From assembly GCA_903813345.2 (NCBI GenBank), contig CAIIXF020000005.1, forward strand, positions 30,693,375 to 30,757,374: 64,000 nt of DNA, read 5' to 3'. The notes beneath the pieces were generated by a model. The model had not been told where the DNA came from, ran no database searches, and saw only the letters and a list, made by a program, of their open reading frames with translations. Source of the stretch: Owenia fusiformis. Its lineage: Eukaryota > Annelida > Polychaeta > Sabellida > Oweniidae. The position numbers and the translations under genes were made by a program. Positions 38,301 through 45,270 of this stretch are shown piece by piece. Positions within the stretch are counted from its first letter, which is position 1. Every line of letters starts with the position of its first letter.

Positions 38301-41300
38301 GTGTAGAAAGAGTCCAAATGGAGAAAACCATACTAATTTAGCCTTAAATCAGTTTTAGTTTTAAAGAATATGGTATTATGGGTCTTAGCATGATCTTTCT
38401 AATTTATCTTACTCTAGTACTACAACAAAAGCATTGCAGATTCAGTGCACAGTATAAGTGATAAAAATAATGCTGTCCATCAACTGCTACTACATATATC
38501 ATTCTAATTTAAGCACATTTTGTGGGCCACCCTTTATAAAATCATTGTTTAACATAAGTAGGAATATACATGTATACAGACATTCATGTGTGTAAAGATG
38601 TATTTGTTATATACATACTATACTATATTTAACCAATTATGGAATTACATGTAATTTCAACATTCTGAACCATGTAAAATAAATATATATGTAAATAAAT
38701 TCCTAAAAATGTACATTGAATTATTTTGTATTCACTTCAGGGGAATGTTTCATGGTCAATTAAATGGAGGATATCATGAATTACACAGTTACAATGTTAC
38801 ATGCGATGTATTTGTTTTTTGTAATGTGTTCATTAGCAAGAACAACTGCCAAAAATCAGAACAACATTTATAGTTGTACTTGGGCAGTGGGACACTCTAT
38901 TGCCACTCTATTGAATATCAAAATTTTGCCATTCTTATATTCCCATGGAGTACTTGACACCATGCCCCCAACATTAAAGGTGTAAAATTATGGTCCATGG
39001 GTATTTATTAAAATAACTTTCTTAAGAATGCACATGAGGTTTGTTGTGAGGCAAGAGTGACATTATTATAACCAAAGGAAGAAGTTTAGTTGGGATATAG
39101 TGCTGCCCTCCATCATTCAGACTGTCCATACGTCAGTCAATCCATTTGCACAGACAATTATTAAACTTCCAGTGAATCTGTTTCCTTTATAGTTTAAAAC
39201 TGATGGCTGGAGTAGCCATTTCCAATGACTTACCCCTTTTGTAATTACTTGTTGTTCGAGTCATTGTAATCAGATGATCTGATCTTGGGACATCTTGATT
39301 AATCTAATGAATATTAGAAAACACAAGGACATTGAAAAAATGCCTCATTCTGAAACCAGTTTTGTTCTTGTTACCAAATGCTGGATTTTCATTGGTCTGT
39401 TCTAGTATAGTGACATCTATAAATACATATTTTTCTGTTCATTTTACGAGTGTTGGTCAACTCAGTGAGGGAAAAGATTTCCAGAACAGGCTGTAAAATG
39501 TACTCTGAACACGCCAGAGTATTTTGAATACAGATTCAGATTCAGATATTTATTACTATTTTGAAAATTATATATGACATTCAATACAACATGACGCTCT
39601 CAAGAGCATATATGTTGGTTTTAACTGGACAGAAATGGGTCAGTGACACCAACAGGTAAGACAAATAAAAATGGAGTGGAGAAATACACTGGCCCAATGA
39701 CACTGGCCCAAGTCTGTTGGAAATAATTTCAAAAATGTAAAAAATATTAACACTCGGGGACAGAGACACAGGACACGAGAACGGGTAATTGCTGCTAAGT
39801 TTATAATATGTATATATATAAGTTGATAAGACAAAATGTGGCAGAGTACAGATTTTCAATAGTAAAGACATTTTCAAATCTTTAAAACTATAAAGGTATG
39901 TCATTTATTTTATTTTGTTTGAACAAAGACTTAAAAATTGAGAGTGAGGCTGCTTGTCGAATATGATGAGATATAGAATTCCAGATTTGCTGACCTTGCA
40001 CTTTCAGTGAATAAAGGCCAATATTTGTTTTGAACTTGGATGCATGGATATAATGTGAATGTCTAGTTTGATACCGATGAATGTCAACATTTAACGTAAA
40101 ATAGTTTTCAAAAATCTTGCGGTGGACTAATATATTGTTATACCAGCAATAAACAAAAATTCCAACATTTAATTGATAGATATCATGCACTGGAAGTATT
40201 CTAAATTGTTTGAAAAGTGGAGCCGAGTGCTCAAACCTGTCTTTTCCTGCCATGAGACGAAGGTATGATTTTTGTAATTTGAGTAGTTTATCCGAAGCTG
40301 AATATGCTCCGGCCCAAATGATTGTGCAATAATTCAAGTAGGAATATATTAAAGAATTATAAATTGCTAACATACTTTTTATGTTTAGCAAGTATCTGCA
40401 TTTGAATGAGATTCCAATGGTTCTAGATATTTTTCTTTCTACATTTTTTATGTGACTTTTCCAGTCAAGGAATTCATCAATTGTTACTCCCAAAAAATTT
40501 ATTTCATGAACCCTATCAATTTGTTTTCCATTTATAAATATTTCAATTTGTTGACAAATCTTTTTTCGTTTTTTGGAGAAGACGATGAATTTTGTTTTTG
40601 AATAGTTTAAAGAAAGGAGGTTTGCTTTAAACCAGTCATCAAGAGTAATGAGTTCCTGATTAACAGTATTTACAAGTCAAGTCAAATTATGGTCAGAAGC
40701 TAGAAGATTAGTGTCATCTGCAAATAAAACAGATTTAAGACTTTGTGACGCCGTGAACAGGTCATTAACATAAATGATAAATAAAAGTGGTCCCAAAACA
40801 GATCCCTGAGGGACTCCCTGGGAAACAGTTAGGGTGTCAGACAGGGCACCATCATAAGAAACAATTTGTTTACGATTTTGAAGATAGCTTTTAAAAAAGT
40901 TTTGTTCAACTTGTCCGACACCATAGAAGTCAAGTTTTTTTATGAGAATATCGTGGTTGATAGTGTCGAACGCTTTTGACAGGTCAAGGAAGATTCCAAT
41001 GGAGTATTTATCATTTTCAAGAGCCAATACAGGCTCTTTGCATGAAATAATTGTTTACTTACATGTACATCTATTTCCAGGGTCTGTTTACAATGCCCAG
41101 AATGCAGCAGAGCTACGTCAGCTACAGCTTTACAGGTACATTTGACAGAAACATAATGCTTAAGATATGTTTAAATTATTTGCATCAAAAAGGTCTAAAA
41201 TTTTGTAAATATATCAGAGAAAAGACAGTGAATTTTTCAATGCGATCAAAGATTTGTACAAAAGCTCAACTTAAAAAGAATCCATAAATAGTAATTGCAT

Positions 41301-43328
41301 CAACTAGGCGGTCAGTATGAGCCTTGAATGAAACATGAAGGGACTTGAAGCAATAATCTGCTTTTACCAAAAGATCAAGATTTTATACAGTGGTTAAATT
41401 TTCTTTTTCAGACATGAAATGCAACATTTTGTGAAAGTGATGCAAGGTTACATTGCCAACCAAATCATCCATGTGACTTGGCAGGAGTTCCAAACAGAAC
41501 TTGCAGATAATATGCATAATGTAGATGATCTTCACCATAAACATGCAGACTACCTCAACAAAGCTGTATTCAGGTATGGGAGTTTTTAAGTCATCACCAA
41601 GAAGTTTTGACATATAATTACAAGGCATTAACATGCAAAATGTTCGGCAGTCAACTTTTGGTGTCTGTCGCAAATGGAAGGTGGTGACATTTGCATGTTA
41701 ATGCCTTGTTGATTTATGCAATTAAGCAAATCTATTTCACCAGGAAATATATTAACATTTCAATTTCAACAATTTGGAATTATGGATTTTGACCAGATTT
41801 ATATCTATTTCATAATGACCCTTAAATCTTCATGCTAATGAATTGGTGTAACAGTGCTGATAAAAAAAAAAGTCAGACACACAGGGTGAGTAAAAAGAAT
41901 GTACTCTGTTATATTAATGAGTGGAAGTTTGATGGGACAGAGAAGTAATCTATGGCCAAATAACATGTTAACGATTTCAATCTGTGTTCATGGTGAACAT
42001 AAAATAACTTTTTTCTGCCGCAGGTGTTTAATCAATAAAAGAGCTAGACCTGTGATGAAAATTATTGAAGATATTTTCACTCTCATCCTGAAATTCCGCA
42101 CTCAGTTGCTCTCCGCAAGCTGGGAGCGTCACCCAGTGGATGGACAGCCACACCATCAACACTTTGAGCAGATGACAGCCACCTACAAGACTTTCAAAGA
42201 ATATTCTCTATTTTTATTTAAAGGTACAGTAAAACCTGTCCGATGGAATACCTCTCTGTAGGGAAAACCTATGAACAAGGAATTCTTTTCAAAAGAACCA
42301 AATGTTTCTCCATTGACTTACATGTTAACGGACCCTCTCTGTAGGGAAAACCTGTGAACAGGGAACAAGGAACACTATTTTGGGGCAAATTATGAAAATT
42401 CACCTGTGAACAAGGAATATGGAATATTGGTGACACTGTATATTCCATTATTTTTCAGAGGTGTGAAAGTCTTAAGCCAACATCTGATTCTAAAAAGCTT
42501 GGATTAATATGATTGATATTAAGATAAGCCAATTGTTTACACGATGAAGCATCCCACCCACTGTTAATTACCCTGATATATTTTAAAACTAATACTAATC
42601 TGATTGTTACTAATTATCATGACACTAATTCTTCCCTTCGACAAACCTAATTACATCAGTTGTGATAATCTAGGGATTGACACAATTGTTTTATGGAGAT
42701 CAGTACATGTGTCATGTTGAGCCAAATGTATCAATAATTTCTACAACTAGACATCATCATACGTCAGCAGCAGGGGCTAAAATCAACATCGGGAGAATGC
42801 TCCTTACCCTCAGCTAAAGGAGGGAGGTGGGAGACCTTCATACATCTTCCAAGATGTCACAACAAGGTCTAGCAACCAAGTATGGAGTTGGCATTGATAA
42901 AATCAATTAATGCCCAAATATATACAAAATATGCTTATTCGGCAATTCTGAGTTTGCTGAAAGTGCGGCCCCTCTCTATAGGGAAAACCTCTGAACAAGG
43001 AAACTTTCCTCCAGTCCGAAGAGCATTCCCTGTTCGCAGGTTTTACTGTATTTTTTAAAATTGAAGTATTTCTTTTTTTAATTATTTCTACATGTATTGT
43101 ATGTCATGTATGCCGGATAATTAAGTTTTTTAAACAAATTAACTTCATCATATCTTATATATGAACTGATCAAAAAGCACAAAATCAGATTTTGAAATTC
43201 CATGTAAAAGTCTTATCAGTGACATGATTGTCTTTTCAGTTGTTAACAAGCTGGCTTCAAGAGGCTACCAAACCCATCTCCAGGAACTGCTGTTATCTCT
43301 TAACTTCAATGGACACTATAAGGCATAA
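12694..43328 (+). CDS. TUBGCP6: TUBGCP6: gamma-tubulin complex component 6, complete, with three nested genes in its introns
   Basis: Twenty-seven exons join in phase: 12694-12863, 13241-13389, 13722-13846, 14119-14175, 14402-14560, 14808-14956, 15298-15502, 15750-16045, 16486-16573, 16816-16928, 17281-17372, 22083-22222, 22771-22910, 23220-23311, 24282-24370, 24698-24813, 25098-25272, 25546-27286, 27558-27647, 28526-28676, 29056-29197, 29599-29755, 29944-30114, 41081-41135, 41412-41573, 42024-42223, 43240-43328. The product is 1770 aa (human 1819). GCP6 is a subunit of the gamma-tubulin ring complex, which nucleates microtubules and is needed for centriole duplication. Distinctive matches are the GRIP1 part (LRNYLQYYRAQVL-like, DIFVCGKSINLLQLCAPK), the SD-rich tandem repeats shared in style with human GCP6, and the GRIP2 part (YLLMEDGEF, LNIIITESCMTKY, HFVKVMQGYIANQI). 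An in-frame TAA lies just upstream of the chosen ATG, whose context (A at -3, G at +4) is good. Confidence 0.95.
15162..15273 (+). mobile_element. ATGTCACC-family short element
   Basis: TTTTTGTGGATGGTGATCGGCAG to GTGACATTTTGCATGTTGATGCCTTG. Members share GGATGGTGTTCGGCAGTTGGTGTTCAG in the body and a TGTTAATGCCTTG end. Lies just upstream of TUBGCP6 exon 7. Confidence 0.6.
16211..16342 (+). mobile_element. ATGTCACC-family short element
   Basis: From TATCACCACCCCAAATGGTGACGTGACATG to GGTGGTGACATTTTGCATGTTAATGCCTTG; the most complete copy in the window, with GGTGACAT present near both ends. Confidence 0.65.
17501..17796. mobile_element. piggyBac-like MITE next to the lectin gene
   Basis: Inverted termini CCCTTAAATGGTT (17501-17513) and AACCATTTAAGGG (17784-17796). 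The left flank is TTAA (17497-17500), the right flank TAAA, one base from the TTAA expected for piggyBac transposons, whose ends typically read TTAACCCTT. 296 bp, non-coding. Confidence 0.6.
17816..18829 (-). CDS. Secreted PAN/apple + fibrinogen-related lectin-like protein, nested in TUBGCP6 intron, intronless
   Basis: A 337-codon reading frame on the strand opposite TUBGCP6. Residues 1-22 form a signal peptide (FIYLFVALSCTKAS). Residues 45-135 resemble a PAN/apple domain (AVQCLSTCQKEA, CVAANFN, CQLFSK). From about residue 135 it is a fibrinogen-related domain (FReD): DCKDI, TYIQIRQKGN, NLTWAQYRNGFRG, YWIGNENLYTLT, FYRLNVG, and the signature GGWWYKNCTNANFN. The usual DxDND calcium site is replaced by DEDNMTDAISG, so calcium binding is uncertain. 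FReD proteins in invertebrates often bind microbial sugars (established for the family; function here inferred). About eight N-glycosylation sequons are visible. No intron is needed. The stop is 20 bp from a piggyBac-like MITE, so the 3' end of the transcript probably lies in it. Confidence 0.85.
   Translation of the reverse strand: MNDLKVINRFIYLFVALSCTKASTNKKGSFNNIGYSTKYYHEIGYIYTQSPIQTSVLPMAAYDMEIAAVQCLSTCQKEASSKDDSRCVAANFNTKNGTCQLFSKQPLYRYDKNVIRDKQWMLYMEKALKYPRDCKDITIDFKNPFYRSFDVQPDQHKPPFTVRCGNGNKRPTYIQIRQKGNSLNFQNLTWAQYRNGFRGKSSGQSYYWIGNENLYTLTNSRNYSVRFHCHHGNWSHIRYSRFSVASKENFYRLNVGIVTKDEDNMTDAISGTANEEQNINGSPFLTRENVTENACARQGGWWYKNCTNANFNTANEEMFWGSLRCKSTTIRVYRVNA
20105..20490 (+). mobile_element. 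GATATC-rich interspersed element, copy 1
   Basis: Shares with 58170-58540 a GAGTTGATATCAATAT start, an ATTGGTGGKAGTTT segment and a strong hairpin GTGATATCTGTGAAATA...TACACAGATATCAC (around 20382-20427), then a TTGTTACCMAACAGA-like end. No coding. Confidence 0.6.
22083..25272 (+). CDS. TUBGCP6: TUBGCP6 exons 12-17: end of GRIP1 and charged coiled-coil region
   Basis: Exon 12 (22083-22222) encodes DRHYWTHVFIQ and the near-invariant DDIFVCGKSINLLQLC, ending the GRIP1 block. Exon 13 gives a VDVQIPRVEITFS strand followed by MYVSYMNQVARHKAL. Exons 14-17 encode long charged helices (MKERLERTRQELIDRARD, MVEDAKKRRNLQELKENMQ, RRLAEKEEKQEED, LIAYYGQLSEEATFRELK), matching the coiled coil in human GCP6. 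Spans about residues 535-785. It links the GRIP1 half to the repeat exon. Confidence 0.92.
23557..24141. mobile_element. Non-autonomous hAT element, 585 bp, perfect 8-bp target duplication
   Basis: Termini TAGAGGTGTCAAGTATTAACCGG and (reverse complement of right end) TAGTGGTGTCAATTAACCG. CTATTAGG flanks both sides (23549-23556 and 24142-24149). TAGxG termini with an 8-bp duplication are typical of hAT. Inside is a direct duplication of about 135 bp (CCCGCGCTTATTTTGCATGC to the shared CCTTACAAACATCCAATCAG and CTGCCACATTGCTTTCCCGC). In the intron before TUBGCP6 exon 15. Confidence 0.88.
25546..27286 (+). CDS. TUBGCP6: TUBGCP6 exon 18: 1.74-kb exon with 20-residue tandem repeats
   Basis: A single large exon codes for about 580 residues, almost all predicted disordered and acidic or lysine-rich. 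It starts PMAGSSAVDSS, carries two GLPQWASQTY / MPKWAKKAV / ALPNWAHTN segments (a repeated PxWA motif), then a regular array of 20-residue units with core FGHASDETKAKEDTIKKASE, then three looser GHxSxxS motifs spaced by LKKFKELNKHG-type helices. The exon ends at donor GTACTT. Human GCP6 also has tandem repeats here, with a GHVSDAS core; PLK4 is reported to phosphorylate human GCP6 in this region. The SDET units look like good acidic-directed kinase sites (inference). Confidence 0.93.
25981..26795 (+). repeat. In-frame 60-bp tandem array inside TUBGCP6 (13 full units plus a partial 14th)
   Basis: Thirteen consecutive 60-bp units, each 20 codons and with no length change, run from 25981 to 26760; a truncated unit follows to about 26795, and a degenerate half unit (25940-25980) precedes. 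Most differences between units are single bases. The units read KASEFGHASDETKAKEDTIK with small changes: SSDET in unit 2, TSDET in two late units, DETTAKED in one, KAKVGTIR in one. Because 60 is divisible by three, copy-number changes would keep the frame. Near-identity between units suggests recent unequal exchange or slippage. Confidence 0.97.
27558..30114 (+). CDS. TUBGCP6: TUBGCP6 exons 19-23: linker and start of GRIP2
   Basis: Exon 19 (27558-27647) is a short acidic linker. Exon 20 (28526-28676) gives LTLPVLLTRSITIPLQAQ, the start of the GRIP2 block (human LLTLPVLMKRSITAPLAAH). Exon 21 reads VDYFIAELKINDHFTALRQYLLMEDGEFCETLSNQLF in order, the gamma-tubulin-binding side of GCPs. Exon 22 encodes LNNTLKKALGSSLKG and exon 23 DCLGLKYQAEWPLNIIITES and FMLSLKRIVWVLKDIF. 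The splice after exon 23 spans 11 kb and encloses two Toll-like receptor genes. Confidence 0.93.
27880..28440 (+). mobile_element. LINE (CR1/jockey-like) 3' fragment with the C-terminal part of the reverse transcriptase protein
   Basis: A reading frame at 28008-28346 encodes MYRMCNYKLPVERGRYKNIP, a CDLRAKGIGDEFHVILEC zinc-knuckle-like block and LTNPNTQKFEKLM, the usual end of CR1/L2-type ORF2. Upstream codons (KWNSDMKVSTKSYNYKIFK) continue it in another frame, so at least one frameshift. The element ends in AATAAATAAAAAAATAAAAAA, about 85 bp before TUBGCP6 exon 20. Confidence 0.75.
28907..28985 (+). repeat. Short tandem repeat before TUBGCP6 exon 21
   Basis: TGTCCCTTGCTGGCTCCCTTGGCACATATG is repeated with changes; nothing else is recognised in this intron. 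Confidence 0.6.
29357..29510 (+). mobile_element. ATGTCACC-family short element
   Basis: From ATGTCACCACCAGAAGTGTTGACATATTG to GTGTGACATTTTGTTAATGCCTTG, with an internal duplication of CAGATCTGTAACAATTTGCA. In the intron before TUBGCP6 exon 22. Confidence 0.6.
30725..33045 (+). CDS. Toll-like receptor 1 (two-cysteine-cluster type), one intron, nested in TUBGCP6 intron
   Basis: Exons 30725-31736 and 31967-33045 (intron GT-AG, 230 bp) give 696 residues. Order: signal peptide (MDSLTVLFLLSLNLHFCVA); leucine-rich repeats (LKYLDLSHNMISELKGG, FLDLSCNMLTVF); first C-terminal cap (NPFICDCNVRLF); a second N-terminal cap (HCPFSCQCIF, split by the intron); more repeats (THLDLSHNRIKDLS, LSVLYLNGNHL); second cap (NKFICDCSSIWM); transmembrane helix (ITLGIVLLIGALIAYYLY); TIR domain from YDAYVIY. 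The layout is that of Drosophila Toll and other multi-cysteine-cluster TLRs, which sense ligands and signal through TIR adaptors. BB loop reads QRDFRPEN instead of RDxxPG. AATAAA lies at 33155-33160, about 110 bp after the stop. Confidence 0.9.
31737..31966 (+). other. Phase-1 intron of TLR 1 inside its second cysteine cluster
   Basis: The donor is AATT|GTGAGT and the acceptor TTTTGCAG|AT. Splicing joins T to AT (Tyr) and continues into the second leucine-rich block in frame. If the intron is kept, translation stops two codons after the junction (TGT GAG TAA), leaving a signal-peptide-bearing, membrane-free protein of 339 residues. The neighbouring receptor at 35754-37862 has no intron at this point. 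Confidence 0.85.
33342..33672 (+). repeat. Two-copy direct repeat downstream of TLR 1
   Basis: Units 33342-33489 and 33520-33672 both run from a CTCGTTTTGGAGAA-like start through GGGCTAATAATT, AAATATAGAAATxTCACC and end CGAAGCAGGGATA. No coding. Confidence 0.65.
33919..35483 (+). mobile_element. GGCCATTTT-array element, copy 2 (opposite orientation, between the two TLR genes)
   Basis: Begins TTATTATCCCATCGAACGAAGTTCGG and ends GGGATTCGCTACGCTTTGGCGTTGCCGTTGTTCTGG, the reverse of copy 1. The TTTGTTCATA landmark recurs at 34311, 34451, 34600, 34749, 34883, 35019 and 35168, giving a 134-149-bp period over seven units. Each unit has GGCCATTTTGAAAAATGGCC-type arms that could fold. It separates TLR 1 from TLR 2. 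Confidence 0.8.
35754..37862 (+). CDS. Toll-like receptor 2 (two-cysteine-cluster type), single exon, nested in TUBGCP6 intron
   Basis: One uninterrupted reading frame; an upstream in-frame ATG at 35727 would give 711 residues, but the hydrophobic signal (MDTLVMLFAILLIERVSP) starts at 35763, so 35754 or 35763 is likelier. Cys-rich N-cap (WCQHCNCT), leucine-rich repeats (LKYIDLSWNNITTL, LQTLNLSSNDIHKI, MTSLDISHNNLEYV), first C-cap (NPLICDCNNFLL), second N-cap (DGCLPKCSCIY), repeats (ITILDVRNNYIETI), second C-cap (NSFVCDCYSIWM), transmembrane helix (ALPLTFAAAIMLFVGLLY), and TIR with box 1 FDAFVGY and box 2 CIHQRDFPVGD, which keeps the canonical RDxxPG form. Box 3 FW is absent. AATAAA is at 38153-38158. 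Same architecture as TLR 1, suggesting tandem duplication. Confidence 0.92.
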   Translation: MNTMDTLVMLFAILLIERVSPWCQHCNCTNYIPTDIQVKCSIGKFVNLTQLEDPTKYERILYSRGYLSSIPIDLCRLKNLKYIDLSWNNITTLRSNQFQCFRALVHLKMQNNAIRYLPIGVFEGLNNLQTLNLSSNDIHKIEEDVFKESFEESMTSLDISHNNLEYVPSEIMDIIFNATPLNRHRFFNLSHNHITFFEEGSQSINKYYEYLSINEEFMKLDLTFNKVTHIDINFLSPLGIKNVDSFETFWGSRYRIGVFFSILLHNNPLICDCNNFLLYKIGTETMNLLAVGQLNLPESAMIDRTGMVCRGPQEFNGTSLFNMKNEQFVCPVDGCLPKCSCIYSAHNETLTVDCSNIGLTSFPKKIPSYPGSPNITLNISGNRIAHFEERIYLSSITILDVRNNYIETIDIAAIIKLIKIRKLYLQSNHIKYLPKEITALQFNGSIGLYNNSFVCDCYSIWMTDWIKTLKNLLQEPVCINGGAKVRDYIEDELTCYINLKLAVALPLTFAAAIMLFVGLLYHYRPLIVLWWRHKVYRRAVHPQHNIDEKIFDAFVGYEKSDVNWIKHELIPLLEPKYKLCIHQRDFPVGDYIIETITESISKSQCNIMVVSAKFIESQWCLEEFAIAHKYYMAFPAEKLIMIILDDHIKQRPITNKLVKYYICCGVFIEANAADFHAKLLAEMPCRSVRDRNDEIGELDDYV
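37965..38145. mobile_element. Mariner-like MITE, 181 bp
   Basis: CAGTAAAACCTAATCC start and ACAGGTTTCACTG end, flanked by TA on both sides (37963-37964, 38146-38147). Internal GTGTTCACATT and GAGTGTTCGGTTTAG motifs as in the other copies. It sits about 100 bp after the TLR 2 stop, just before its AATAAA. Confidence 0.75.
38224..38537. mobile_element. GGGTGGC-terminated MITE
   Basis: Left end AGGGTGGCGCTAAATG, right end (reverse complement) AAGGGTGGCCCACAAAATG. About 310 bp, non-coding, downstream of TLR 2. CAGGGTG starts at 41883 and 46698 may be relatives. Confidence 0.55.
39525..41045 (-). mobile_element. 5'-truncated LINE with reverse transcriptase palm, inactivated
   Basis: Minus-strand coding of IGIFLDLSKAFDTINHDIL, VPQGSVLGPLLFIIYVNDL and the catalytic LFADDTNLL, then the thumb (INFLGVTIDEFLDWKSHI, SYLNYCTIIWAGAY). 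It is broken by one TGA at about 40672-40674; the frame on both sides is otherwise open from 41027 to 39888. The 3' end carries CTGAATCTGAAT repeats (about 39527-39545), as in CR1/L2-type elements. The truncated 5' end lies only some 30-50 bp upstream of TUBGCP6 exon 24. Confidence 0.85.
41081..43328 (+). CDS. TUBGCP6: TUBGCP6 exons 24-27: end of GRIP2 and C-terminus
   Basis: Exon 24 is only 55 bp (GSVYNAQNAAELRQLQLYR). Exon 25 encodes HEMQHFVKVMQGYIANQII and DDLHHKHADYLNKAVFR; exon 26 KIIEDIFTLILKFRTQL; exon 27 VVNKLASRGYQTHLQELL and the end SLNFNGHYKA. The order matches human GCP6, which ends LRINFNNYYQDA. The donor of exon 26 is partly built from a mariner-like element, and the last codons seed a downstream tandem repeat (see separate entries). 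The nearest AATAAA after the stop is at 43848-43853. Confidence 0.93.
41621..41708. mobile_element. ATGTCACC-family half element, two inverted ends
   Basis: CAAGGCATTAACATGCAAAATG on the left and GTGGTGACATTTGCATGTTAATGCCTTG on the right form an 88-bp hairpin. This is an inverted dimer of one end of the family. Confidence 0.6.
42227..43048. mobile_element. Mariner-like element at the exon 26 splice donor of TUBGCP6
   Basis: CAGTAAAACCTGTCCG on the left and GCAGGTTTTACTG on the right, TA at 42225-42226 and 43049-43050. The left half holds imperfect tandem copies of CCTCTCTGTAGGGAAAACCTxTGAACAAGGAA. It begins three bases after the exon 26 boundary (42223). Confidence 0.8.
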
Positions 43329-43670
43329 CCTGCTGTTGTGTTAATTGACACTATAAGGCATAACCTGCTGAACATGTGTTAAGGCATAACCTGATGTGTT
43401 AAGTGGACACTATAAGGCATAACCTGCTGTTGTATTAAGGCATAACCTGCTGTTGTGTTAAGTGGACACTATAAGGCATAACCTGCTGAACATAATTTGC
43501 TCTTCTGTTAAATGGACACTATAAGGCATAACCTGGACACTCGAAGGCATGGCTTACTGTTGTGTAAAATGGACACTCTAAGCATGACCTGGACACTATA
43601 AGTCATATCCTGTTGAATTTGTGTTAAATGGACACTTTAACGCACTACCTGCTATTAAATGGACAATATA
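43305..43670 (+). repeat. Minisatellite seeded by the last codons of TUBGCP6
   Basis: Irregular units built from GGACACTATAAGGCATAACCTGCTGTTGTGTTAA; the core GACACTATAAGGCATAACCTG recurs about eight times, later units decaying. The first copy is the coding end GGACACTATAAGGCATAA (43311-43328) that contains the stop codon. Confidence 0.9.
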
Positions 43671-44664
43671 AGGCTGGAACTGCTGTTTACTATATTTCTC
43701 AATTCACAACAAGACACGTTCTGCAGGACATTCTATTATCAAAAGAAGACAGGAAGACAGTGTTATATAAAATATGTTTTTTATTATTTTATTGTGAGCA
43801 AAATAATATACGATAGATAAATATACAAAGATCTATTATTAGTAATTAATAAAACACAATATATGTGATTAATTATAGGACACGCTTTAAGCTTTTAATA
43901 AAATAATTCAATGGCAATTTACACAGCTGGAAATACCTACACAAAGCCCTAATTCATATCTAAATATCACTTTAAGAAAAATGATAGGATTTAATATATA
44001 ATGAATTTAATCATCCCTGATTAGTCATCACAGATTTGGATTCAGACATACACATGTATTACAAGAAGGTACTGCACAATGTATACATATAGTAAATATT
44101 GATTGTCTTCTTACAGAGGGTCTCTGGGTCTTAGCCCTCATAATTGTCTTAAGCCATTTTTGAAAGTATTCAGAGATCATGAGATAACAAGTTTAGGTTG
44201 ATTAAATGAAATGTTTAGTGACTCTTCAAGCATCAATTTTAAGCTACATTTAGATAATAAATTCCATGCAGCTTCAAGGTAAAACAAACCTTGATTCTAA
44301 CATACTTCATTTATTTTGACAGGTATATATATATATTAGTGCATCATTATCATAATAATCATAAATCATCAAGGATATAATATCATATAATTAATACATA
44401 TGATTATACAATATACATGCATTTTGTATGAATTGACCTGAAATAAGTATATTGCATGGAATTTGATTTGAAAACCGATTGGAATTTAATCAGATCATGT
44501 CGAAGTGGAATGAAACCATACTTATATTTGACAAATAATCATACATGAGTTTTGACAGATAAACGCCTAACAGGGCAATCATTCCTGAATCACATTCTTC
44601 AAACTCAGACAGGCCAGCATTAAATCACTGCATCATGTGTCATTTACCGATAATTTGATTTTTA

Positions 44665-45064
44665 CAAAGGCCCCCCACGAAGTGGACGGTACCCTTCGTT
44701 CTATGGACCGGGTTGGGATCATTCATGCCTTTATTAGCTTATATGGCAAATCATTAAGGCAACTGCCAAGTCGTCAAATGATGTGATTGTGATTCGAGAT
44801 ATGACGTATCACATATATGACGTCAGTCACATATTTACTCCATCGATGGAGCAACTATAATTGATCGTAACGTCACACATCTCTGTTGATTCTATATTAA
44901 CATGTTACGTCATTAACATGTTACCTAACCAACAACAAAACAAGCATTTACTTTGTTCATTGCTGTTCTCCGTGATCTTTTCATAAGAAGTGGATCAGTT
45001 CTCTCCATTAGCATATGGCCCAGCATATGGCCTTCGTATTCTAGTGAAATTCACTGGATAATCT
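44665..45064 (+). mobile_element. About 400-bp interspersed element, copy B
   Basis: Starts GGCCCCCCACGAAGTGGACGG and ends GTGAAATTCACTGGATAAT; the other copy is at 10168-10570 in reverse. Lies between the convergent ends of TUBGCP6 and the TTLL gene. Confidence 0.7.
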
Positions 45065-45146
45065 TGTTGGAAACTACCCTTCTAATGCAATTTCAATTTG
45101 ACAGTACACTGAATAGATTTACAATACAAGTGACAACATAGGATAG

Positions 45147-45270
45147 GCATAATACAACGAGCGACACTTATGTTTTGTGAAAACATAGTACAGCGCCATC
45201 TAATGGATAGCATAATACAGCGAGCAACACTTATGTTTTTTGAAAACATAGTACAGTGCATATGGAAATA
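45147..45270 (+). repeat. Two-copy 66-bp tandem repeat with internal hairpin
   Basis: Copies start GATAGGCATAATACAACGAGC and GATAGCATAATACAGCGAGC; each has CTTATGTTTTxTGAAAACATAG, which can fold. The first copy ends CAGCGCCATCTAATGG. Confidence 0.7.

Larger units (their letters stand above)
30115..41080 (+). other. TUBGCP6 intron 23 (11 kb), host of two TLR genes
   Basis: Contains TLR 1, the GGCCATTTT element, TLR 2, two MITEs and a truncated LINE. The stretches 30115-30724, 35484-35726 and 38538-39524 show nothing recognisable. No canonical TATA box was picked out for either receptor. Confidence 0.75.
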
